A stretch of DNA of 6,763 nt. It comes from an uncultured Bacillota bacterium (GTDB taxonomy: Bacteria; Bacillota; Clostridia; Oscillospirales; Oscillospiraceae). How positions within the stretch are numbered: the first letter of the stretch is position 1; each line of letters opens with the position of its first letter. Below are positions 1 to 5,096 of the stretch, in pieces. The translations under genes were made by a program, and so were the position numbers. The stretch lies in assembly GCA_937890735.1 (NCBI GenBank), contig CALACZ010000077.1:1-6763 (forward strand), in the 5' to 3' direction. The notes under the pieces are model-generated. The model did not search any database, was not told the DNA's origin, and was given only the letters and a program-made list of their open reading frames with translations.

Positions 1-2
1 GC

Positions 3-59
3 CTTGACGAAAAATCTCTCGCCGAATCTGCTTGCCGAATTGCGCGGTGCTGCCTATAA
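3..59 (+). CDS. Possible C-terminal tail of an upstream rightward gene (partial)
   Basis: An open frame enters from the left edge and ends at a TAA at 57-59, eight bases before the stem of a strong terminator. The eighteen visible residues (beginning LDEKSLAESA) give no family assignment. The position just before a terminator is what the end of a gene looks like. However, eighteen codons without a stop can occur by chance, and frame 1 is also open through to 111. This is a weak call based on context only. Confidence 0.25.
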   Translation, partial: LDEKSLAESACRIARCCL

Positions 60-67
60 GAAACGCA

Positions 68-104
68 AAAAACGAGGGTGCTGCGATGCAGCACCCTCGT
101 TTTT
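68..104. terminator. Bidirectional intrinsic terminator
   Basis: A perfect 17-bp stem (68-84 with 88-104) closes over a 3-nt GAT loop. The core is GC-rich (CGAGGGTGCTGC) and the outer arms are an A run on the left and a T run on the right. It therefore reads as a stem plus U-tract on both strands. It starts eight bases beyond the stop codon of the leftward nucleotidase gene (113-115) and also follows the possible end of a rightward gene at 59, so it can serve convergent transcription. Confidence 0.9.
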
Positions 105-112
105 ATACTAAT

Positions 113-2335
113 TTATGCGGCTTTTTCGAGCTTGTCGATGGTCATGAGGATCTGTGCGCCCTGCGCGCGGGTGGCGCTGGAGACCGCGCCGAAGCGACCG
201 CCGCCCACGCCGGTCATGAGCTTGGCGGCGGTGCAGTAGGCAACGCCTGCCATCGCCCAATCGCTGATGGTGTCGGTATAGCTGACGGCGTAGGACGTGA
301 CCTTATCCGCGCCGTTCAGCACGGCGTATTTATACAGGATGGTTGCAAGCTCCTGACGGGTGACCGCCTGGTCGGGCTTGAAGACCTTGCCGTATCCGTT
401 TACGACCTTGTTCTGCGACGCCCAGAGGATGGCGCTGGTGTACCACGCGTCGTCCGCGCAGTCGGTGAAGCGGTCAGACAGCTTGCCCTCGACCGCCGGT
501 GCGCCCGCCAGCCGGTAGAGCATGGTGACGATCATGGCGCGGGAGATGCTGGTGTTGGGCTGGAACGTCGCGCCAAAGCCGTTCATGAGCTTTTGCTCGG
601 TGACATAGTCGATGGCGTTTGCGTACCACTGATCCGCTGTGACGTCCTGATAGTTCAGGATGCTGATGCGCCCCTGCGGCTTTTCATACTGGCTGCCGAT
701 CTTACCGCCGAGCTTGGTGGTGATGTACTCGGTGACCATCTTGGCGTCGGTATACTTGGCATCCGGCGCCTTGATGACCTTGGCGCTGTCAAACATGCTG
801 AAGCCGTCGCCGCAGTAGAGGATGGTGTAGTCGATGCCGCCGAGGGTGTAGGTTTTGTTGACGTTGATCGGCTCATATTTGCCGGTTTTCTGGTTGAGGA
901 CCTGGACGTTGCACACGCGGCGCGCGCCGGCGACTTTCACAAATTCGCCCTGATCGGTCGTCTCGATCGTGGAGGCGATGCGCGGCAGGATGCTGTATTT
1001 CAGACCCGAAACGTGCAGGAAGCCGCCGCTCTCGGACGGGTACTTCATCGCGCCCAGCTCCAGCATATCCAGAATGGTCTGCCCGGTGACGGAGACTTTG
1101 CAGGGAAGGTTGCCCCACGGGAATACGCTCATCAGCGTACCCAGCGTGATGTCGCCCTTTTTGATGGGCTTACGGATGCCGCCGCCGTTCATGATGCCGA
1201 TGTCGGCGTCCATCATGATGCGGAAGGCATCGGCGCAGAGGTCGCCGAGGTTCGTTTCGGTGTTGCGCACGAGGCGCACGCCGTTTTCGTCAGAGTCGAT
1301 CAGATCGACCTCGGACGTTGCCACGACCTTGCTGAGCTCGGCAGAGAACTGGTCGGTGATCTTGGTGATATAGTCGGTGATGTGCGCGTCCTTTTCGGTG
1401 TAGTCCTCGCTGCTGATGAGCTCGGAGGTGATCGCGCCGTCCTTGGCGATGGTCAGCTTGCCGAGGTTGGCAAGCTTCGTGCCGGTCTGGGCGAGCGGTA
1501 TGTCCTTGCCGGACTTGTTGGCGACCGTTTTGGTGAACGCTTCATGGGAATGACCGTCGAGCATGGCGTCGATGCCGGTGGTGTTTTTGATGACCGCCTC
1601 GGACGTCCAGTAGTCGGTCGTGCCCTCGATGCCGAGATGCGCGATCGCGACGACATAGTCGGCGCCGTCGGCGCGGGCGTCATCGACTGCGTCCTGCACG
1701 GCGGTGTAGAGCGCCTGACCGGTCTTGTCCTCACAGAAGGTATAGATGAAGTTGCCGGCGTCGTCCTTAAAGTATTTGGGCGTGGATTTCACAAAGGTCT
1801 CCGGCGTGGTGATGCCGACGTAGGCGACCTTCGTATCGCCATAGGTCGCGATGGCATAGGGCGCGACCTTCAGCGCGTCCTTCGGCTGCGTGCCGATATA
1901 GCGGAAGTTGCAGGATACATACTGATATTTTGCCATTTTGACCAGCTCCTGCAGGCGCGGTATCTTATAGTCGAACTCGTGATTGCCGAACGTGGCGTAG
2001 TCGTAGCCGACCTCGTTCATGATGTCCACCAGGTAAGACCCTGCGGACAGCAGACCGATCGCCTCGCCCTGTATGGCATCGCCCGCGTCGACGAGCGCGA
2101 CGTAGTTATGTGTCGCCTCCATCTCCGCCTTATACGCCGCAACGCCGGCGTAGCCGAGACCGTCGGTGACACCGCAGTGCACGTCGTTGGTGTGCAGGAT
2201 CACGATGTCGTCTGTTTTTGCGTCTGCCGCAAACGCCAGCGTGCTCATCATCCCGAGCAGCAGGCAGAGCGTCAGCAGAGAGACTATCCCGTACTCTGTG
2301 TAAACCTCCAATGTGGTGTATAATAGGCACACCAC
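113..2335 (-). CDS. SLH-anchored 5'-nucleotidase/2',3'-cyclic phosphodiesterase-type metallophosphatase, 5' end disrupted by a small insertion
   Basis: Predicted cell-surface enzyme that removes phosphate from extracellular nucleotides (UshA/CpdB-like family). In the 740-residue frame beginning at the GTG at 2335, the N-terminal calcineurin-like metallophosphatase domain shows the metal-binding motifs in order: NDVH (D51, H53), GDAIQG (D86), GNHE (117-120), AHLG (H233) and GHSHE (H262, H264). The 5'-nucleotidase C-terminal domain follows at roughly 335-550, with NLGDLCADAFR, NGGGIR (383-388) and the late GDGFSMF loop. Three SLH repeats (about 563-620, 623-675, 686-740) would hold it on secondary cell-wall polymer. 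The catalytic and anchor parts appear complete. The start is abnormal: the GTG lies inside an inserted 89-bp element and lacks a Shine-Dalgarno, and the first 18 or so residues are element-encoded. The original start was ATG 2396, giving a 728-residue protein with a classic signal peptide. As it stands the gene may be poorly translated or poorly secreted. Family assignment is firm; substrate specificity is not resolved. Confidence 0.9.
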   Translation of the reverse strand: MVCLLYTTLEVYTEYGIVSLLTLCLLLGMMSTLAFAADAKTDDIVILHTNDVHCGVTDGLGYAGVAAYKAEMEATHNYVALVDAGDAIQGEAIGLLSAGSYLVDIMNEVGYDYATFGNHEFDYKIPRLQELVKMAKYQYVSCNFRYIGTQPKDALKVAPYAIATYGDTKVAYVGITTPETFVKSTPKYFKDDAGNFIYTFCEDKTGQALYTAVQDAVDDARADGADYVVAIAHLGIEGTTDYWTSEAVIKNTTGIDAMLDGHSHEAFTKTVANKSGKDIPLAQTGTKLANLGKLTIAKDGAITSELISSEDYTEKDAHITDYITKITDQFSAELSKVVATSEVDLIDSDENGVRLVRNTETNLGDLCADAFRIMMDADIGIMNGGGIRKPIKKGDITLGTLMSVFPWGNLPCKVSVTGQTILDMLELGAMKYPSESGGFLHVSGLKYSILPRIASTIETTDQGEFVKVAGARRVCNVQVLNQKTGKYEPINVNKTYTLGGIDYTILYCGDGFSMFDSAKVIKAPDAKYTDAKMVTEYITTKLGGKIGSQYEKPQGRISILNYQDVTADQWYANAIDYVTEQKLMNGFGATFQPNTSISRAMIVTMLYRLAGAPAVEGKLSDRFTDCADDAWYTSAILWASQNKVVNGYGKVFKPDQAVTRQELATILYKYAVLNGADKVTSYAVSYTDTISDWAMAGVAYCTAAKLMTGVGGGRFGAVSSATRAQGAQILMTIDKLEKAA
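2272..2279. repeat. Target-site duplication TCAGCAGA, left copy
   Basis: The eight bases TCAGCAGA stand immediately before the left end of the palindromic element and are repeated exactly at 2369-2376 immediately after its right end. Collapsing the two copies to one restores the nucleotidase reading frame. That is strong internal evidence that this is a duplication made on insertion. Confidence 0.9.
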
Positions 2336-2368
2336 ACTGGAGGTTTACACAAAATTAGGGATGGTCTC
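2280..2368. mobile_element. 89-bp MITE-like palindromic insertion with IS256-type ends
   Basis: The element consists of two 40-bp terminal inverted repeats (2280-2319 and 2329-2368, 34 of 40 positions matching) around a 9-nt centre, so almost all of it folds into one hairpin. The inner 25 positions have a single mismatch, and this is a G:U wobble in the minus-strand RNA. It has no coding capacity and is bounded by perfect 8-bp duplications. The ends start GAGAC(T/C)ATCCC and carry TGTGTAAAC about 18 bases in. From memory this matches the register of the IS256 terminal repeat (TTGTGTAAA at the same distance), and 8-9 bp duplications are usual for that family. I infer a non-autonomous derivative of an IS256-family element, mobilised by a transposase elsewhere in the genome. 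A TATAAT hexamer lies across the centre on the plus strand. Confidence 0.88.
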
Positions 2369-2396
2369 TCAGCAGAAGAGCCAAGAATCTTTTCAT
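2355..2396 (-). pseudogene. Severed native 5' end of the nucleotidase gene (start and first half of the signal peptide)
   Basis: The ATG at 2396-2394 follows a good ribosome binding site and encodes MKRFLALLL, the basic n-region and beginning of the hydrophobic core of a signal peptide. It then runs into the inserted element and stops at TAA (2357-2355) after 13 codons. Deleting the element plus one 8-bp duplication (97 bp in all) joins it in frame to TLCLLLGMMSTLAFA, an ordinary h-region and AxA-like cleavage site. The resulting gene, 113-2396 minus 97 bp, is exactly 729 codons including the stop. Because 97 is not a multiple of three, the insertion shifts the frame. Ribosomes ending at 2355 could in principle reinitiate at the GTG 19 nt downstream, which would give the chimeric protein. 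Confidence 0.85.
2369..2376. repeat. Target-site duplication TCAGCAGA, right copy
   Basis: Exact second copy of the 8-bp sequence at 2272-2279, directly abutting the right inverted repeat of the element. Confidence 0.9.
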
Positions 2397-2400
2397 AACT

Positions 2401-2408
2401 CCCTCCTT
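2401..2408 (-). promoter_or_regulatory. Ribosome binding site that marks the native nucleotidase start
   Basis: On the minus strand this reads AAGGAGGG, four bases before ATG 2396. It is the only good Shine-Dalgarno near the 5' end of the nucleotidase gene. The GTG at 2335 used by the uninterrupted frame has none, being preceded by CCTCC, the complement of such a site. This fixes the ancestral start at 2396. Confidence 0.8.
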
Positions 2409-2414
2409 GATTTT

Positions 2415-2430
2415 TCCCGCTTGTGCGGGA
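2415..2430 (-). other. Small hairpin in the nucleotidase 5' untranslated region
   Basis: TCCCGC and GCGGGA pair over a 4-nt loop between the -10 box and the ribosome binding site. On the minus-strand transcript it precedes AAAAATCAAGGAGGG and so leaves the binding site single-stranded. It could stabilise the mRNA end. There is no U-tract in the sense direction, so it is not an attenuator-type terminator. Confidence 0.45.
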
Positions 2431-2442
2431 AGGTACGATCCT

Positions 2443-2448
2443 ATTATA
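2443..2448 (-). promoter_or_regulatory. -10 box of the nucleotidase promoter
   Basis: The minus strand reads TATAAT, about 47 bases upstream of the native ATG at 2396. No convincing -35 lies 16-18 bases upstream (the best hexamers are TAGAAC or similar). The promoter call therefore rests on the perfect -10 and its position between the upstream gene's terminator and the start codon. Confidence 0.55.
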
Positions 2449-2491
2449 GCGCACCCGGCGGGGAAGTTCTAGTGGCGGAAGAGGCAAAAAG

Positions 2492-2530
2492 AGCCTGATT
2501 TTTTGTTAAAAATGCACAAAAAATCAGGCT
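2492..2530 (-). terminator. Intrinsic terminator of the DUF5662 gene
   Basis: A perfect 15-bp stem (2492-2506 with 2516-2530) over a 9-nt loop, with an AGCCTGA core and an A/T run in the stem. Read leftward it is followed by CTTTTTG, a short U-tract, 32 bases beyond the stop of the DUF5662 gene. Read rightward it also has T runs inside the stem, but no gene ends there. Confidence 0.8.
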
Positions 2531-2561
2531 GATTCACAATGACGGGCTGGCGGTATGACCG

Positions 2562-3125
2562 CTATTCGCCGAACGGCTGCCCGGTGAGCACAGTGGTGCG
2601 GATGAAGCGGAACGTCTCCTGCTCGCCGCGCTGCGCCAGCATTTGCAGCAAATATGCAAGCTGCGCGCCGGTTTTGGGGTGGATCAGGCGCGTTTCTCTC
2701 GCACGCTCGAAGTAGTCAAGAGGCGAGGCGTCGGTATATGCCGCGCCCTGATACGTCCTGCAGGCGGCGATGCGGTCCATGACCATTTCGGCGAGGTAGC
2801 GCGGCGGCATGGGGACGGACTCATAGCGCCCGGTTTTCATATTCAGATCCGTCCAGTATTCAAAATGGTGGCGGTTGCGCCCCTTGTGGTGCATCCACGC
2901 CTCGGAATAGCCCTTTTCCTCGCGCTCGGCGGCGTTGGGGCTGCGCGTGCCCTGATAATAGCGCACGCCCGTCCAGAACTCTGTGGGGCTGTATTTGGAA
3001 AGGTCGTGGCACAGCCCCTGCCAGTACAGTCCTACGCGGAAACAGCCGCGCAGGACGAGATGGCGGTGGTGTGTGATGGTCTTGAAATGACCGATGATGT
3101 TTCGCAGTGTGATTGCGTGCGGCAT
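2562..3125 (-). CDS. DUF5662 family protein, HD-like
   Basis: A 187-residue soluble protein with no signal peptide or membrane segment, recognised as the DUF5662 family, whose function is not established. The visible pattern is rich in potential metal ligands: HH at 19-20, HD at 40-41 in GLCHDLSKYSPTEF, HH at 79-80 and HH at 86-87 in the AWMHHKGRNRHHFEYW stretch, and D117 in MVMDRIAA. The order H...HD...H...H...D is like that of HD phosphohydrolases, but this resemblance is my inference and no activity should be assumed. The start ATG (3125-3123) is supported by GAGGTGA five bases upstream. The gene stands alone, with its own promoter overlapping that of gluQ and its own terminator at 2492-2530. 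The length appears complete. Confidence 0.85.
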   Translation of the reverse strand: MPHAITLRNIIGHFKTITHHRHLVLRGCFRVGLYWQGLCHDLSKYSPTEFWTGVRYYQGTRSPNAAEREEKGYSEAWMHHKGRNRHHFEYWTDLNMKTGRYESVPMPPRYLAEMVMDRIAACRTYQGAAYTDASPLDYFERARETRLIHPKTGAQLAYLLQMLAQRGEQETFRFIRTTVLTGQPFGE

Positions 3126-3145
3126 GGCTTCACCTCATTTTCTCC

Positions 3146-3174
3146 ATTGTATCATATTGTGCGGTATGTTACAA
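3146..3174 (-). promoter_or_regulatory. Promoter of the DUF5662 gene
   Basis: On the minus strand, TTGTAA (3169-3174) and TACAAT (3146-3151) stand exactly 17 bases apart. The expected start of transcription near 3139 would leave a leader of only about 14 bases, just including the GAGGTGA ribosome binding site. The hexamers are shared with the opposing gluQ promoter. Confidence 0.6.
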
Positions 3175-3175
3175 T
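3147..3175 (+). promoter_or_regulatory. Promoter of gluQ
   Basis: TTGTAT (3147-3152) and TACAAT (3170-3175) are separated by 17 bases, 28 bases before the gluQ ATG. The -35 of this promoter is nearly the same stretch as the -10 of the leftward promoter, and vice versa. Confidence 0.6.
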
Positions 3176-3188
3176 ATTGCAAAATGCG

Positions 3189-3196
3189 AAGGAGGT
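3189..3196 (+). promoter_or_regulatory. Ribosome binding site that sets the gluQ start
   Basis: AAGGAGGT, a near-perfect Shine-Dalgarno, lies seven bases before ATG 3204. The open frame extends far upstream, but only this start gives a protein beginning at the GluQRS signature GRFAPSPSG. Confidence 0.85.
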
Positions 3197-3203
3197 GCGC
3201 GGC

Positions 3204-4118
3204 ATGGTCGTAGGGCGCTTTGCGCCGAGCCCGAGCGGGCGGATGCATCTGGGAAATGTCTTTTCTGCGCTGCTGGCGTGGCTGTCGGTGCGCGCGGCGG
3301 GCGGAAAGATGGTGCTGCGCATCGAGGATCTTGACCCGGACCGCTGCCGCGCGGAGTACGCCGCGCAGCTCCGGGATGACCTTTTGTGGCTGGGGCTGGA
3401 CTGGGACGAGGAGCAGACGCCGCAGAGCCAAAAGAGCGCGGACTACGCCGCCGCGTTTGAAAACCTGCGGGCGCGGGGACTGGTGTACCCGTGCTACTGC
3501 TCACGCGCGCAGCTCCACGCGGCGAGCGCGCCGCACGCCGCCGACGGGCAGGCGGTGTACGCCGGGACGTGCCGGGGACTGACGGACGCACAGCGCGCCG
3601 CGATGACGAAGCCGCCCGCGTGGCGGCTGATCGTGCCGGACGAAGAGGTCTCGTTCACCGACGGCTTACAGGGCGCGTATACCGAAAATCTGGCGCGGGA
3701 CTGCGGCGATTTTATCCTGCGGCGCGCCGACGGCGTGTACGCCTATCAGCTCGCCGTGGTGCACGACGACGCGGAGGCGGGCGTGACGCAGGTGGTGCGC
3801 GGGCGCGACCTGCTGGGAAGCGTGCCGCGGCAGATGTATTTGCAGCGGCTGCTGGGCTATCCCACGCCGGAGTATTATCACGTCCCGCTGCTCACCGCGC
3901 CGGACGGGCGGCGGCTGTCCAAACGGGAACGCGATCTCGACCTCGGCGTGCTGCGTGAAGCGCTCACGCCGGAGGCGCTGGTGGGCAGGCTCGCGTATTT
4001 TGCGGGGCTGCGCCCGACGGCGAAGCCGGTCGCGGCGCGGCAGCTTGCGGCGGACTTTTCGTGGCAGCGCGTGCGGCGGGCGGATATTTCTGTCGGAAAA
4101 CCGCAAAATTGTCTGTAA
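3204..4118 (+). CDS. gluQ: Glutamyl-Q tRNA(Asp) synthetase
   Basis: Attaches glutamate to the queuosine base at position 34 of tRNA(Asp), after ATP activation and without needing the tRNA for activation. It is a paralogue of the catalytic half of glutamyl-tRNA synthetase. The 304-residue length fits GluQRS and excludes full-length GltX, as there is no anticodon-binding domain. Visible features are GRFAPSPSG (4-12), the HIGH-type HLGN (15-18), RIEDLDP (39-45), the zinc-site set C97, C99, Y119 and C123 characteristic of GluQRS, and the KMSKS-type LSKR (238-241). It has its own promoter and a strong ribosome binding site, and is divergent from the DUF5662 gene. The coding sequence is very GC-rich. 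The enzyme is best known from Proteobacteria, where it often lies near dksA; that context is absent here. The assignment is strong because both the zinc set and the short length agree. Confidence 0.92.
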   Translation: MVVGRFAPSPSGRMHLGNVFSALLAWLSVRAAGGKMVLRIEDLDPDRCRAEYAAQLRDDLLWLGLDWDEEQTPQSQKSADYAAAFENLRARGLVYPCYCSRAQLHAASAPHAADGQAVYAGTCRGLTDAQRAAMTKPPAWRLIVPDEEVSFTDGLQGAYTENLARDCGDFILRRADGVYAYQLAVVHDDAEAGVTQVVRGRDLLGSVPRQMYLQRLLGYPTPEYYHVPLLTAPDGRRLSKRERDLDLGVLREALTPEALVGRLAYFAGLRPTAKPVAARQLAADFSWQRVRRADISVGKPQNCL

Positions 4119-4135
4119 TTTTGCATCAGTTCGGT

Positions 4136-4164
4136 TTGCAATGGCGGAACGGGTATGCTATAAT
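4136..4164 (+). promoter_or_regulatory. Strong promoter of the nfnAB operon
   Basis: TTGCAA (4136-4141), a 17-base spacer, then a perfect TATAAT (4159-4164) preceded by TGC, an extended -10. Expected start of transcription is near 4171, giving a leader of about 56 bases. The leader holds a small inverted repeat (TTTGC 4181-4185 with GCAAA 4192-4196) but no riboswitch I can recognise. This is the best promoter in the window. Confidence 0.8.
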
Positions 4165-4226
4165 CGAACTGTATGAGAGTTTTGCATAGTAGCAAATAAC
4201 CAAGTTTGTTTGAAGGGATGAAAACT

Positions 4227-5081
4227 ATGTACAGAATCGTGCGCAAGAAGGAACTGAACGCTGCGGTGACGCTGATGGAGATCGAAGCGCCGTTCGTTGC
4301 CCGCAAGGCAAAGGCGGGTCAGTTCATCATTTTCCGCGTGGATGAGAGATCCGAGCGCGTGCCGCTGACGATCGCGGGCTATGACCGCGAAAAGGGCACG
4401 GTCTCGATCATCTTCCAGAAGGTCGGTCTGTCCACCGAGCTGCTGGGCAGCCTGAACGAGGGCGATTACATCCAGGACTTCGTCGGTCCGCTGGGCAAGG
4501 CAACGGACGTCGAGGGCAAAAAGCGCGTGTGCGTCGTCGGCGGCGGCGTGGGCTGCGCCATCGCGTATCCGTCGGCAAAGGCATTTAAGGAAGCGGGCGT
4601 GGAGACGGACGTCATCGTCGGCTTCCGCAACAAGGACATCGTCATTTTGGAGGACGAGTTCAAGCAGGCGTGCGACCATCTGTATCTGATGACCGACGAC
4701 GGCTCTTACGGCGAGCACGGCTTTGTCACCGTCAAGCTTCAGGAGCTGCTGGAAAAGGGCAATCAGTATGACGAAGTGCTTGCCATCGGTCCGATCCCGA
4801 TGATGAAGTTCGTCGCCAAGACGACCGAGCCGTTCGGCGTCAAGACGATCGTGTCCCTCAACCCCATCATGGTGGACGGCACGGGTATGTGCGGCGGCTG
4901 CCGCGTGACCGTGGGCGGCGAAGTGAAGTTCGCGTGCGTGGACGGTCCTGACTTTGACGGTCACAAGGTCGATTTTGCGGAGCTGATGAACCGCAACACC
5001 GTGTACCGTGAGCGCGAGGCGGAGGTCCGCGAAACGCATAAGTGCCGGATGCAGAAGCTCGGCGAAGAGCTCATTAAGTAA
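4227..5081 (+). CDS. nfnA: NADH-dependent ferredoxin:NADP+ oxidoreductase small subunit (NfnA/SudB-like)
   Basis: Small subunit of the cytoplasmic flavin-based electron-bifurcating complex NfnAB, which couples NADH, reduced ferredoxin and NADP+. This subunit carries FAD and a [2Fe-2S] cluster and handles NAD(H). The 284-residue protein shows the FAD-binding RVPLTIAGYD (44-53), a nucleotide-binding GGGVGCA (105-111), and the C-terminal cluster region with D217, C222, C225 and C237. That D-x4-C-x2-C-x11-C spacing matches the unusual three-Cys, one-Asp cluster I recall from the Thermotoga enzyme. ATG 4227 was chosen because MYRIV is the usual family start and GAAGGG lies nine or so bases upstream. 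An ATG at 4218 and a TTG at 4206 are in frame but badly placed. It lies 15 bases before nfnB. Such genes are often annotated as sulfide dehydrogenase beta subunit or dihydroorotate dehydrogenase electron-transfer subunit; the partner favours Nfn. Confidence 0.88.
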   Translation: MYRIVRKKELNAAVTLMEIEAPFVARKAKAGQFIIFRVDERSERVPLTIAGYDREKGTVSIIFQKVGLSTELLGSLNEGDYIQDFVGPLGKATDVEGKKRVCVVGGGVGCAIAYPSAKAFKEAGVETDVIVGFRNKDIVILEDEFKQACDHLYLMTDDGSYGEHGFVTVKLQELLEKGNQYDEVLAIGPIPMMKFVAKTTEPFGVKTIVSLNPIMVDGTGMCGGCRVTVGGEVKFACVDGPDFDGHKVDFAELMNRNTVYREREAEVRETHKCRMQKLGEELIK

Positions 5082-5088
5082 GGGGAGG
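5082..5088 (+). promoter_or_regulatory. Ribosome binding site of nfnB
   Basis: GGGGAGG directly follows the nfnA stop codon (5079-5081) and precedes ATG 5097 by eight bases. It indicates that nfnB is translated from the same message. Confidence 0.75.
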
Positions 5089-5096
5089 ATACGAAT

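Noticed and set aside
32..2323. A 763-residue plus-strand open frame opposite the nucleotidase
   Set aside because: It has no family motifs and no ribosome binding site, and it runs through the terminator and into the inserted element. It mirrors the codon bias of the clearly real minus-strand gene.
2643..3203. Upstream extension of the gluQ reading frame, opposite the DUF5662 gene
   Set aside because: The strong ribosome binding site at 3189-3196 and the family's N-terminus place the start at 3204. The extension shows no homology and is antisense to a real gene.
4103..4124. Inverted repeat over the gluQ stop codon as a terminator
   Set aside because: The 8-bp stem is A/T-rich and no T-tract follows it, so it would terminate poorly. 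It is mentioned instead as a possible operator arm.
4206..4226. Alternative TTG (4206) or ATG (4218) start for nfnA
   Set aside because: Neither has a ribosome binding site at a usable distance; the GAAGGG lies directly against ATG 4218. The conserved protein start MYRIV corresponds to ATG 4227.
4165..4226. Riboswitch or leader peptide in the nfnAB leader
   Set aside because: The leader is only about 56 bases with one weak 5-bp stem, and I recognise no conserved aptamer or attenuator.
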